Part shown: positions 28,501 through 36,918 of the stretch, in pieces | Numbering within the stretch: position 1 is the first letter of the stretch | Layout of the letters: each line of letters begins with the position of its first letter | Origin: CAWGXG01 sp963826505 | GTDB lineage: Bacteria > Chloroflexota > Anaerolineae > Aggregatilineales > Aggregatilineaceae | Length of the DNA: 64,000 nt | Reading direction: 5' to 3' | Assembly (NCBI GenBank): GCA_963826505.1 | Contig: CAWGXG010000009.1 | Span: forward strand, 186,001-250,000 | Program-made: the position numbers and the translations under genes | Notes under the pieces: model-generated | Told to the model about the DNA's origin: nothing | The model's database searches: none | What the model saw: only the letters and a program-made list of their open reading frames with translations

Positions 28501-29246
28501 ACGAATTCCCAGCGCGCCGACGACGCATTCCACACGAACAGTTGCAGTGCCGCCGCGTCGGTGCCATCGCCCGGCAGCGCCGTCACACGCACGGTGAAGT
28601 GACTCGGTGGCGTCCCCTGCTGGGCCAGGCTGAACACTGTGCTGCTCACGGTGTAACCGGCGGGCAGGCTCACCGGGCAGAACCACCCCTCGCGCGGAAG
28701 CTGGCCCGCCTGGTATTCTGACGGCGAGAGCGCAGCCACATGCACGCTGAAAGGAGCGCTCAGGTCTTCCGGCGGGACAGCCACGTCCAGCCCTTCCGCC
28801 GTGATGTGCGAGCTGTCAGGCAGCAGCGGCTGGAACGTCAGGTCGGCCACCGATTCGTTGATCGAAGGTGTAGCCGGTTTCGATCCGTTGAACTGCTCAT
28901 CTATCCGGCTCCACAGCGAAAACGGCGGGAGAAACAGCGCCAGCACAATCAGCGGCAGGACCACCAGGGCAATCGCCAACAGCGGCAGCCCGCACCCACG
29001 TCCCAGAACCGTCATAGGCTGCGTCGATTCCGGCTGATCAAATTGGGGCATGACCGGCACACGCGGCGACATCGCAGGCCGCGCGGGAGTGGCTGGACGC
29101 GCCCGTTCTGGCTCTGGCGCGCGCCGTGCCACCGCCGGACGCGCCTGGGTTGGCGGCGGGCCGCGCCGCCCGGTGTCGGCGGGCCGGATCGTTATCCGTT
29201 CAACCTCTTCGTCGTCGGGCGGCAGATGCTCTGGTTTGTCATTCAT
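25577..29246 (-). CDS. Large anchored protein with degenerate GH18-like and GH5/39-like domains, paralogue 3, one frame break
   Basis: About 1222 residues after removing one extra base near 27728 (join EAVEHLGDLVVQPAGDIPR). Order: Pro/Arg-rich cytoplasmic tail, transmembrane helix (LPLLAIALVVLPLIVLALFL, about 90-110), beta-rich region, GH18-like barrel (about 350-510), beta domain, Pro/Thr linker of about 190 residues, C-terminal barrel (about 910-1222). The GH18-like strand reads GYTGIAVDYRAI, where the DxE catalytic Glu is replaced by Arg. In the C-terminal barrel the acid/base site is IWREMN and the nucleophile position is Arg (VCYTRFGYLSPEG, against TELGYLSPEG in paralogue 4). It is probably a non-catalytic glycan-binding or structural protein (inference). 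Confidence 0.78.
26560..27190 (-). repeat. Pro/Thr/Ser-rich tandem low-complexity linker
   Basis: Within paralogue 3, about 190-210 residues are built from short degenerate units such as PSATPSVTPSATPSATLTP. The DNA shows matching repeats of GTCGG, GTGGG and GGCGT on the plus strand. Such linkers are typically extended, O-glycosylated cell-surface spacers. Borders are approximate. The Gly/Val-rich frame on the opposite strand is a by-product of this composition. Confidence 0.8.
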
Positions 29247-29433
29247 TGAGATATGCTCAGCAAGATCAGAATCCGGCTCCGATGGTACGCAAGCGGCCCC
29301 ACCCAGGGGCCTCGCGCCGCGCTGTCTCCTGCGGATTCAGCAGAGAGCTACAGGACACGACGTGTCACGATACGGGTGAGACCGCAGCACCGGACACTTT
29401 CGGTTAATGTCGTGATGGTATCGACCTGCTCAC

Positions 29434-31095
29434 CTACCCGATACGGGCCAGGGCATCACAGGCCGGGCAGCCGCCGCCGGGCCGCACGATGGCGTAGCCC
29501 GCCATCGGGTCAGCACCATACGCGGTGAAATCCACATTCCAGATGATGACCAGCTTCACCTTGCCGCTGCTGCGGGCCAACTGCACTGCGCTGGCCAGCC
29601 ATTGGGCCTGCTGCGCGACGGTGGTATTGGCTCCCCAGGCGAAGGAGCCGGGCAGCGCGCCTAAGCCTTCCGGCGACAAATAGCCCAACTCGGTGAAACA
29701 CACCGGGCGCGCGCCACCGAAGGCGCTCGAATAGGTGTTGACCATCCCCCAGAAATAGCGGGTGAAGTAACTGCCGCGCGGGTCGCCAGACGTCTGCGAC
29801 GGGGCGACGATGCCTTCGTTATAGTGTGCTCCGATGCAGTCCATATAGCGCGCGGCACCTGCGGCTGCCATACCCCGCACATAACGATCATCGTTCCATA
29901 CCGCCGCCGTGCCAAATGCACCTTCGGCTCCGGTGGGGGCTGGTGCCCCACTGATCACGGCCACGCCGGGGTTGGCGCTCTTGATGGCGTTGTAGGCCAA
30001 CGCGAGCATCTGCGTATATTGGGCGGGATCGATGTGGCCATTAGCCCATTCGCGGTCGATGTTCATCTCGTTCCAGACTTCGATCGCGTCCGGTCCTTGG
30101 GCCGCGACTTCGCCCACGAAACGCGCGTATTCCTCAAAATAGCCCGGCTGCACCACATCGCTGGCGTTGCCCACGACACCCAACAGCACCTTAAAACCGT
30201 TAGCGTGCGCCTGGCTAATCGCGCCCGCCGCTACCGATCCCGGCGTGCCCCAGTTAAACCGAATCTGGCGCTTGACCCAGGTCATACCAGCGTTGTGCAT
30301 CAGGTTGGGATAGGCGAAGCTGTCCACGTGACCGCCGTAGCCAAACCCGGCGATCCCGGCTCCGCCAGCCACCGGCGCAGGCACGCCGCCGGCGGCAGTG
30401 TCCGCTGCAGGCGCGGCGAATTCCGTGACGACAGTATTCGTCACAGGCAGCGCGCTCAGGTCGCCGGACAGCAGACGCACATAGGTGTAGTAAACCCAGC
30501 CGTCCTGGCCGTTCACGCTGACCAACACCCACTCGATCAGCGAATCGCGCCCTTTCGCCAGCGCGGATGCGCCGGGCGCCAGCGTCGTGATCACCCGGAA
30601 TCCGGTCCCCGGCCCCACGCGCTGGTTGACGTTGGCCGTAATCTGCGCGGGCACGCCTGTGCCCTCGGGGAAGCCTCCACCGGCAGCCGGAACGATGTCT
30701 TCGACCGGGGCCGCGGCCTCAGTCGGTTCCTCATAGGGCGTGCCATAATCGGAGGGGGCGGCCTGTACGGGCAGCGCTTCAAGGTCCAATCCCTCGCGGA
30801 CAGTCACGTAATCGGATAATACCCAGCCCTGCTGGCCGTCAGGTGTGCGCGCCACCAGCCAGAGGCCGTTATTGGGCAGATCATCGCGCGCGATCAGGGT
30901 GAGCGCCGTGCCACGTGCCAGCTTGGCCACGATCGCATACTCCGAGCCAGGGCCGTGGCGCATGTTGAGCATATCCGGGACGACGGTGGCATCCGGCCCG
31001 CTTTGGGCACGTACCGGACCGACCCACACACCAGCCCAAAACACGCTAGCAACCACTGCCCAGACCAGACACCGAGCCAGGAATCGCCTGATCAT
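29434..31095 (-). CDS. Secreted glycosidase-fold protein with two SH3b domains, paralogue 4
   Basis: This 553-residue protein has a Sec signal (CLVWAVVASVFWAGVWVG, cleavage near VRAQ). Two bacterial SH3 domains follow, at about 36-100 (LNMRHGPGSEYAIVAKLARG) and 150-220 (VNQRVGPGTGFRVITTLAPG). The C-terminal TIM barrel has the acid/base Glu in IEVWNEMNIDREWANGH and nucleophile Glu in VCFTELGYLSPEG. SH3b domains usually bind cell-wall or glycan, so this is likely a surface-targeted glycosidase. Start ATG 31095 has GAGGAG about 9 nt upstream. Upstream is a 434-bp gap. Confidence 0.85.
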   Translation of the reverse strand: MIRRFLARCLVWAVVASVFWAGVWVGPVRAQSGPDATVVPDMLNMRHGPGSEYAIVAKLARGTALTLIARDDLPNNGLWLVARTPDGQQGWVLSDYVTVREGLDLEALPVQAAPSDYGTPYEEPTEAAAPVEDIVPAAGGGFPEGTGVPAQITANVNQRVGPGTGFRVITTLAPGASALAKGRDSLIEWVLVSVNGQDGWVYYTYVRLLSGDLSALPVTNTVVTEFAAPAADTAAGGVPAPVAGGAGIAGFGYGGHVDSFAYPNLMHNAGMTWVKRQIRFNWGTPGSVAAGAISQAHANGFKVLLGVVGNASDVVQPGYFEEYARFVGEVAAQGPDAIEVWNEMNIDREWANGHIDPAQYTQMLALAYNAIKSANPGVAVISGAPAPTGAEGAFGTAAVWNDDRYVRGMAAAGAARYMDCIGAHYNEGIVAPSQTSGDPRGSYFTRYFWGMVNTYSSAFGGARPVCFTELGYLSPEGLGALPGSFAWGANTTVAQQAQWLASAVQLARSSGKVKLVIIWNVDFTAYGADPMAGYAIVRPGGGCPACDALARIG

Positions 31096-31529
31096 AGTCT
31101 CTACTCCTCGCTGAAAAAATACCCCGGAACGCGCCTGAAATACGTCAGCGGGCGGGGTGGAGGGTAGTGTAGCACGCGGGATCGCCTTGTGCAAGGCATG
31201 GCGGCATGGAGGGCCGAGGGCGATTGAGAAGTCGATTGAAAAGCCCCCAATCCCCGGCGCGACCTGTGGTCGTGGTGCCCTTCCCCCACGTAGTGGAGGA
31301 AGGGAGGGGCGCTGAAGTCCCTCTCCATACCAATGGATTTAGGGGTGGGGAAAATCTACAGGACGGTCGCCCAATGGCCCCGGCTGCGGAACTGGCTGTG
31401 AACGTCCCAGCACGTAAAGACCAAAGAGAAAAACAACTCCCCGGCAAGGCACTTGTAGTGCGCCTTGAGGACTTGTCGAAGATAAAGGGGATGCCGCTTA
31501 CGACCCGTTACATTGCGCTTAGATCGATC
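31096..31529. other. Non-coding gap with one strong hairpin
   Basis: No convincing gene is seen in these 434 bp. The longest plus-strand frame (31206-31538) has no recognisable features and runs into the end of the HNH gene. An imperfect hairpin (CCTTCC-CCAC/GTGG-GGAAGG with single bulges) lies at 31279-31303. It could be a remnant of an intergenic repeat or a structured RNA element. Confidence 0.5.
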
Positions 31530-32057
31530 TCAATGTAGCGCTTCCAGACGTCCGGCCCATTGCCCATTTCGATCACCAGGTAGCTTGTACGGGGAGTCTT
31601 TGGGCTCCCACAGCAGTTTCATACCCGCTTCGCCGGGCAAGCGGTTGCCCTTGCGATGATTGCAGGCGAAACACGCACAGGCCGTATTCGTCCAGGTGTT
31701 CTTGCCCCCGCGTGACTGTGGCACGATGTGATCGACCGTCAGGTCGCGGCGTGTGAGCGGCTTCCCGCGCACAATATCGCCGATCGTCGCGCCACAGTAG
31801 ATACACCGATGGGCATCGCGCACCAGGACCCCCTGGCGGCTCCAGCTCGCGTGACGGCGCGGGACATTAATATAATGCCGCAGCGCGATCACTGAGGGAA
31901 CCGGGTATTTGGAGCGAACCGTCCGCAGAAAGTGCCCTGTCTGTTCGACGACAAACGCTTTGCCGGACAGCAGCAAATTGATGGCGCGCGGGATGCTGAC
32001 CACCGTCAGCGGCTCCCACGTGCCCCCGTTGAGGAGTAAAACACGTCCCTCGACCAT
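31530..32057 (-). CDS. HNH endonuclease family protein
   Basis: This 175-residue protein has the HNH domain of McrA-type nucleases: CIYCGATIGDIV as the first zinc pair, LTVDHIVPQSRGGKNTWTN with the catalytic His, and CFACNHRKGNRL as the second zinc pair and distal His. The N-terminal 80 residues (VLLLNGGTWEPLTVVSIPRAINLLLSGKA) are the extension seen in a common chromosomal subfamily of unknown biological role. Start ATG 32057 with a modest purine-rich site. No methyltransferase partner is adjacent, so a restriction role is not implied. Confidence 0.88.
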   Translation of the reverse strand: MVEGRVLLLNGGTWEPLTVVSIPRAINLLLSGKAFVVEQTGHFLRTVRSKYPVPSVIALRHYINVPRRHASWSRQGVLVRDAHRCIYCGATIGDIVRGKPLTRRDLTVDHIVPQSRGGKNTWTNTACACFACNHRKGNRLPGEAGMKLLWEPKDSPYKLPGDRNGQWAGRLEALH

Positions 32058-32267
32058 CAGATTTCCGCCCGACCGCTTTTGATCAGACGCCTACACCAGT
32101 GAACCGATGACTGTAATTATATCCAAATTCGCGGGCTTTGCAGCCCACCCTGCCAGGGAAACTCACGCGCATCCCTGGGTGCGCCACTATGCAGTATAGC
32201 ACACTATCAGGCACCGATAAAGGGTCTTAAAGGGTCACTTGTGAAATTTCCTCGCTAATCCAACGCA

Positions 32268-32308
32268 GCGGCGCGCCTACCGTCTCTGTGTAACGATAGG
32301 CGCGCCGC
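32268..32308 (-). terminator. Long perfect inverted repeat downstream of the thioredoxin-PPC gene
   Basis: A 12-bp perfect stem (GCGGCGCGCCTA with TAGGCGCGCCGC) with a 17-nt loop lies 67 bp beyond the stop of the minus-strand gene at 32375. No T tract follows on the minus strand, so it may end transcription through another mechanism or protect the 3' end. Confidence 0.5.
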
Positions 32309-32374
32309 TTTCGATCATCGCGATAGAACCGTTAAAGACGCGTGTCAGGCTGGCAAAGCCCCCTTAATCCGCGC

Positions 32375-34999
32375 TCATTGCGGATAGACCAGCGACGTGC
32401 TGTATACGTCGCCGTCATGCGCCAGCGTAGCGCCAATCAGGTCGACGACCTGACCGTCCGCCACCAGCGCCAGCATGAACTGGACCGGATCAGACGTGCC
32501 CGCGCAGTTGAAGCGGTAGCGCACGCTGACCGTATAAGTTCCGGCGGCCGCCGTGCCCGTATCCCAGATAGTGCGCTCTACGGGCGCGGGCAGCGCCTCA
32601 GCGCAAAAATCATTGGCGCGGGCGGTGGTCGTGCCGCTATCGCCTTGCGGGCCGCTGACCGCCAGATCGAGATCGGCGGAAGACGCCCAGATCAGCACGA
32701 CTTCGAGGTCCAGGCCGGGTGCAGACTCAAACGCGCCCGCCGCTTCCGGCCCCGGCCCCGCCAGCGCGATGACCCGGTAATCGCCCGAAGTCGCGAGGTC
32801 TTCGAGCACGACATCGAGCGTATACGTCCCATCCGCGGGCAGTTGGACGCGCCGTACCTGTGCTTCTGAAGGGTTATTGCCGCCTTGCGCCGAAGCGAGC
32901 GCCACGCCGTCTGGATCGCGCAGCACAAGCGCCAGATCGAGATCGCCGCTGGTGCGCTGAACAGCCGCCGTGATATATTGCCCGGCCTGTCCTTCGAACG
33001 TGTAGCGTGTCGCCGGGTGTTCGATGGCGAGTGCCCCGCTGGCAATGTCGCCCAGGGTGAGCGCTTCGGGCGTCCCGGTATCCCCGGCGAAGTCCGGCGC
33101 GGAGGCTTCAGTTTCGATGGTCAGCGTGTAGTCGCCGCTGGACGGACCGTTGGCGAATCCGTAGCGCGTCGCGCGGACCAGGTACGATCCATCGGCGGGC
33201 AGCACATAATCGGTGAGTACGGCGTCCGTGCTGCCGTCAGGACTGTCATCGACGCTGGCCAGCTCCACGCCTTGCTTGTCGGTCAGGATCACGAAGGTAT
33301 CCAGGTCGCCACTGGTCGCGGTCATGCGCACAGTGATAGCATCCCCCGCGCGCCCCTCGAACAGGTACCAGTCATCGACGTGGGCACTGCTCACCGTGCC
33401 CCCAATCGGCGTATTATAGAACAGCCGCCGCAGGCCGGGCGGCAGCACACCGCCGGGCAGCCAGCGAATGCCCGCCGCGTTCGCCATGTTGTCAGACGGC
33501 CCGGACTCACCGCTCAGCAGTGTCAGCGTCAGTAAATACTGGCCCGATGACAGCCCATCGACCCCCGCGAAGCGCGTCACCACGACGGTATACAGGCCAT
33601 CGTCGGGCAGTGTAAACGAGTCAATGGCGGGCATAACGCTCTCATGACTGTCGTCCACTTCTTGCAGCACGGACCCGTCCGGCCCTCGCAGGATCAGGTA
33701 ACCGTCCAGGCCGCCCGGCTGATCCAACGTACGCGCCATGTTCAGCGCGATCGTGTCACCGGCCTGCCCCTCGAAAGTCCAGGTCGCTTCGTAGTTGTTG
33801 TCGTCCAGCACCCCGTTCACCGTTTCGCCGTAATGCAGGGTCGCACTGTCCCCCTGGCGCGGTGACTGCGAGCCATCGGACGGCGTGCTGGCGCTGATCG
33901 TCACCGGGGCCAGTTCAACCTCGACGGCCTGCGGTGCCTCCGGAGCCTGAGCGGTCGGCGGTTCCGACGCGATCGTCAGACTGTAATCCCCCGGCGCGAA
34001 GCCTTCGGCCTCCAAAAAGCGCGTGGCGACGATCAGATAGGTGCCATCGTCGGACAGCGTGACGATCAGCCGTGAGTTGGTGATTACGCCCGATTGGATA
34101 TCGTCATTCTCCGCGATCCGCGTGCCATCGGCCGCCATCAACACCAGGTAAGTATCCAGCTCGCCAGGGACCACGGACGTTAGATTCAGTGTGAGCGTCT
34201 CTCCAGCGTGACCCTCGTAGCGGTACGCATGATAGTAGTCGGAGTCGTCGATCGTGCCGGTCACGGTGTCACCGGCTTGAATCGGATCGGCGCTGGCCGG
34301 GCGAATGGTGGGCAGTGTCGCGCCGGGGATGTCATCGCTGTGATCGGCGGCCACGAACTTGCCCACGCCCGGATGAGCAGCCACCGCGTCAATAAAGGCG
34401 GTCACGGTCGGCGTCGCCAGACCCACGTGCTCTAGCAGCACCTGACCGTTGGTGTCCAGCAGCACGCTGGTGGGGATCGAGCCGATCCGCGCGCGGTTCG
34501 CCATGCTGTTGTTCTCGTCGACCGTCACATGCAGATCGGGGGAATACTGGGTCAGGAAATCGTGCGCATCTTTCGAGTTGTCCGCCATATCCACGAACAC
34601 CACGTCGAAGGCGTGCGCGTCGGGTTCCTGCGCAATGCGCGCCATATGCGGGAATTCCAGGCGACAAGGCGTACACCAGGAGGCCCAGAAGTTGAGCAGT
34701 ACAGGCCGCGTCAGATCCGCGGCGGAGAGATCCGGATCGCCCTCAAAGCCCGGGAGCGTCCACCCATCCAGAGTATCGCCCAGAACCATCGACACGGGGC
34801 TGTTGGCGGGATCACCCAGCCCGCCGCCGATCCAGGCTGTAAAGCTGTGCGTACGCAGATTTTGCAAATGGGCGCTTAAAGCCAACGCTTCAATGTCATC
34901 TTGCGGACCCTGGGCGCGCGTATCGCGCACGCCAGTGAGCAGCGCCGTGATGATCGCCAGCGCCACACACAACCGAAGTCCGTTTCGCAAACTGGACAT
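32375..34999 (-). CDS. Secreted thioredoxin (TlpA-like) fused to four PPC domains
   Basis: This 874-residue protein has a signal peptide (about 1-29), then a TlpA/ResA-like thioredoxin domain (about 65-215) with the active site LLNFWASWCTPCRLEFPHMA, Cys109 and Cys112. Four bacterial pre-peptidase C-terminal type beta domains follow, each with the YxFEGxAGxxxxxxL pattern (for example WYLFEGRAGDAITVRM), and a fifth beta domain with two Cys (NDFCAEALP, RFNCAG). Cis-Pro is in IGSIPTSVLL. It probably reduces or exchanges extracytoplasmic disulfides; the PPC array may provide binding or spacing. CcmE and a cytochrome c lie upstream, fitting apocytochrome reduction (inference). Confidence 0.85.
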   Translation of the reverse strand: MSSLRNGLRLCVALAIITALLTGVRDTRAQGPQDDIEALALSAHLQNLRTHSFTAWIGGGLGDPANSPVSMVLGDTLDGWTLPGFEGDPDLSAADLTRPVLLNFWASWCTPCRLEFPHMARIAQEPDAHAFDVVFVDMADNSKDAHDFLTQYSPDLHVTVDENNSMANRARIGSIPTSVLLDTNGQVLLEHVGLATPTVTAFIDAVAAHPGVGKFVAADHSDDIPGATLPTIRPASADPIQAGDTVTGTIDDSDYYHAYRYEGHAGETLTLNLTSVVPGELDTYLVLMAADGTRIAENDDIQSGVITNSRLIVTLSDDGTYLIVATRFLEAEGFAPGDYSLTIASEPPTAQAPEAPQAVEVELAPVTISASTPSDGSQSPRQGDSATLHYGETVNGVLDDNNYEATWTFEGQAGDTIALNMARTLDQPGGLDGYLILRGPDGSVLQEVDDSHESVMPAIDSFTLPDDGLYTVVVTRFAGVDGLSSGQYLLTLTLLSGESGPSDNMANAAGIRWLPGGVLPPGLRRLFYNTPIGGTVSSAHVDDWYLFEGRAGDAITVRMTATSGDLDTFVILTDKQGVELASVDDSPDGSTDAVLTDYVLPADGSYLVRATRYGFANGPSSGDYTLTIETEASAPDFAGDTGTPEALTLGDIASGALAIEHPATRYTFEGQAGQYITAAVQRTSGDLDLALVLRDPDGVALASAQGGNNPSEAQVRRVQLPADGTYTLDVVLEDLATSGDYRVIALAGPGPEAAGAFESAPGLDLEVVLIWASSADLDLAVSGPQGDSGTTTARANDFCAEALPAPVERTIWDTGTAAAGTYTVSVRYRFNCAGTSDPVQFMLALVADGQVVDLIGATLAHDGDVYSTSLVYPQ

Positions 35000-35101
35000 A
35001 AGTCACGCTCCAAGTGGGAATCCAGCACGTCGATGACAAGAGTCTAACACGGGTTTCGCAAAGCTGCGCAAGGATCGGGCAAAGGGATGGGGCTAACCGA
35101 A

Positions 35102-35126
35102 CAAAAAACGCCGGCACTGGCCGGCG
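35102..35126 (-). terminator. Intrinsic terminator after ccmE
   Basis: Read on the minus strand, a 7-bp stem CGCCGGC/GCCGGCG with loop CAGT is followed by TTTTTTG. It lies about 52 nt past the stop of the CcmE-like gene. Confidence 0.85.
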
Positions 35127-35177
35127 CTGTCACTCGGTTTGTCACGAGCATGCCCTGCTGAACACCAACAGGCTTGT

Positions 35178-35744
35178 CTAGCTGCTCGTCTGATCGCTCG
35201 CCTGATTTGGGACGGCTTCCTGATACTTGGTCGGGCACTTCAGGGTAATTTCATCGGCGTGGAAGACATACCCGCCGCCATCCACCGGTACCAGCTTGCC
35301 CGACAGAATCGCCTGAGCTTCGTTCTGGAGCAGATCGGGAATTTCCTTGTTGTAGGCGACTACGGTCAGGCGCGTAGCCTCGGGATCGGTCACCGCGTTG
35401 TGCAGCACGGCGGCCAGGCCACCTTGCTTGCGGATCGAGTCGTTATCGTTAGGGATATTGACGATGGTGAACGTCAGTTCGTTGGTGGCCGGATCGAAGA
35501 CCGGCGCGCCGTCGACGGCGCCCGATACGCGCACCGTTTTGTTCATCATCTTGGGATCGGTGACCAGATCGTTCACCGTCACATAATAACGCGCGCCAAT
35601 GCCCGTGCTGGAAAACATCAAGTAAGCGATTGCGCCCAGAATAACCAAACCCGCGACCAGGAATTTCCATCGCCCGGACCGCTTCGCTATAGCCCGCCGT
35701 TGTTCAGGTAAGACGTGTTCCTTTTCCCAATGAATTTCTGCCAT
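35178..35744 (-). CDS. ccmE: CcmE-like haem chaperone with CxxxY motif
   Basis: This 188-residue protein has a cytoplasmic tail, one transmembrane helix (FLVAGLVILGAIAYLMFSS, about 28-46) and an OB-fold domain (YVTVNDLVTDPKMMNKTVRVSG, then LTVVAYNKEIPDLLQNEAQAILSGKL). Classical CcmE binds haem through HxxxY; here the equivalent near the C-terminus is CPTKY (Cys170, Tyr174), the Cys variant known from archaea and Desulfovibrio. It hands haem to apocytochrome c on the outer face. Start ATG 35744 begins just before the charged helix; a longer frame exists but has no homology. The di-haem cytochrome c at 36919 is a plausible client. Confidence 0.85.
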   Translation of the reverse strand: MAEIHWEKEHVLPEQRRAIAKRSGRWKFLVAGLVILGAIAYLMFSSTGIGARYYVTVNDLVTDPKMMNKTVRVSGAVDGAPVFDPATNELTFTIVNIPNDNDSIRKQGGLAAVLHNAVTDPEATRLTVVAYNKEIPDLLQNEAQAILSGKLVPVDGGGYVFHADEITLKCPTKYQEAVPNQASDQTSS

Positions 35745-35851
35745 GGTCCAACCCTTCTCAATGACCGGCTCGCCTGAAGGACAGACGATAAGGCCCTCCG
35801 TTACATCAGTCCCTATTGTATCATCATTCCCGGCCCTGACCAATAGTTATG

Positions 35852-36313
35852 TCAGGCAAGCGGCGTTTCTTCCAGGTGTGATGTACAGTTCGGGCAGCGC
35901 GTCGCCGCAAGCGGGATCTCCGTGTGGCAGAATGGGCAATCTTTGGTCGTCGGAGCAGCCGGAGCTTCTTCGGGCTGGGGCATCATACGGTTGATCTGTT
36001 TGACCAGCAGAAAGATTACAAACGCGATGATCACGAAATTGATCAGCGTGTTGATGAACGCGCCATAATTGATCGTCGCCGCGCCCGCCGCCTGCGCATC
36101 CGCCAGGGAGCTGTAGTGGTCGCTGGTCAGGTTAATGTACAGATTCGAAAAATCCACGCTGCCCAGAAGCATGCCGATCGGCGGCATGATCACATCGTTG
36201 ACCAGCGATTTTACGATGTCGCCGAACGCCGCGCCGATGATGATCCCGATCGCCAGATCGAGCACGTTGCCGCGCATGGCAAACGCTTTGAATTCATCCA
36301 AGTATTTTTTCAT
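35852..36313 (-). CDS. mscL: Large-conductance mechanosensitive channel with C-terminal zinc ribbon
   Basis: This 153-residue protein has the MscL core: MKKYLDEFKAFAMRGNVLDL, first helix AIGIIIGAAFGDIVKSLVND and second helix INTLINFVIIAFVIFLLVKQ. MscL opens under high membrane tension to release solutes after osmotic downshock. In place of the usual short charged tail it has a Pro/Ala linker and a two-CxxC zinc ribbon (CPFCHTEIPLAATRCPNC, Cys126, 129, 140, 143). Start ATG 36313 has GGAGAG about 8 nt upstream. It lies 108 bp from ccmE on the same strand. Confidence 0.95.
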   Translation of the reverse strand: MKKYLDEFKAFAMRGNVLDLAIGIIIGAAFGDIVKSLVNDVIMPPIGMLLGSVDFSNLYINLTSDHYSSLADAQAAGAATINYGAFINTLINFVIIAFVIFLLVKQINRMMPQPEEAPAAPTTKDCPFCHTEIPLAATRCPNCTSHLEETPLA

Positions 36314-36370
36314 GTCGCTCTCCGAAAACCCGCGTTAAGGAAAAACTCATGAGCACACTTACGCCCTTAA

Positions 36371-36883
36371 TTATAACAGAATTTCCAGCTCGATCTCATC
36401 CCGCAGTGGAATGTCATCCACACCTGTCAGTGGGATTTCGGGTTTGAGCGCGCGCGCCGCGTCGACAGCCCGGCAGTGCAGCGCCACCAGCGCAAATCCC
36501 CGGCGTTGGTAATAGCGGAGCGCGGGCGTGTTGTCGTTGGTAGTGATCAGCCACACACGGCGACAACCCTCCGCGCGGGCGATCGCCTGAACGGCTTCCA
36601 ACAGCGCAGAACCAACCCCCGCCCCGCCGATGACGCTGTCCAGAGACATCACCTCGCAAGCCGTCCCATCCAGGCGATAGGTCAGCAGCCCGGCCCGATC
36701 GCCGCCCAGCCACGCGATCAAACCGGGCAATTGAGCGAGATCGTACAGGACGCCGCGTGATACCATGCGCATGCTGCCCCAGCGCTCGGCCAGCAGCGCG
36801 CACGCCCACGCGCGGTCTGAAGCGGTTTCACCGTCGATAGCGTCGCTCAAAGGACGGACAACAACATGCGAATGCTCGTGCAT
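36371..36883 (-). CDS. GNAT family N-acetyltransferase
   Basis: This 170-residue acyltransferase has the acetyl-CoA binding loop in VIGGAGVGSALLEAVQAIARAEGC (motif Q/RxxGxG/A) and the downstream strand VWLITTNDNTPALRYYQRRGFALVALHC typical of GNATs acting on small molecules or proteins. Substrate unknown. The ATG at 36883 (MHEHSHVVVRPL) is chosen because the family fold begins there; the frame extends to 37054 only into the neighbouring cytochrome gene. Confidence 0.88.
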   Translation of the reverse strand: MHEHSHVVVRPLSDAIDGETASDRAWACALLAERWGSMRMVSRGVLYDLAQLPGLIAWLGGDRAGLLTYRLDGTACEVMSLDSVIGGAGVGSALLEAVQAIARAEGCRRVWLITTNDNTPALRYYQRRGFALVALHCRAVDAARALKPEIPLTGVDDIPLRDEIELEILL

Positions 36884-36918
36884 GGATCGTCCCCACCGGC
36901 TGCATGACCCGGCAGCGG

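Noticed and set aside
31206..31538. A 110-codon frame in the gap before the HNH gene
   Set aside because: No ribosome site, no recognisable pattern, and its end overlaps the HNH gene. Treated as non-coding.
31530..32057. HNH gene as part of a restriction-modification system
   Set aside because: No methyltransferase or specificity gene is adjacent, and the protein belongs to a common chromosomal HNH subgroup.
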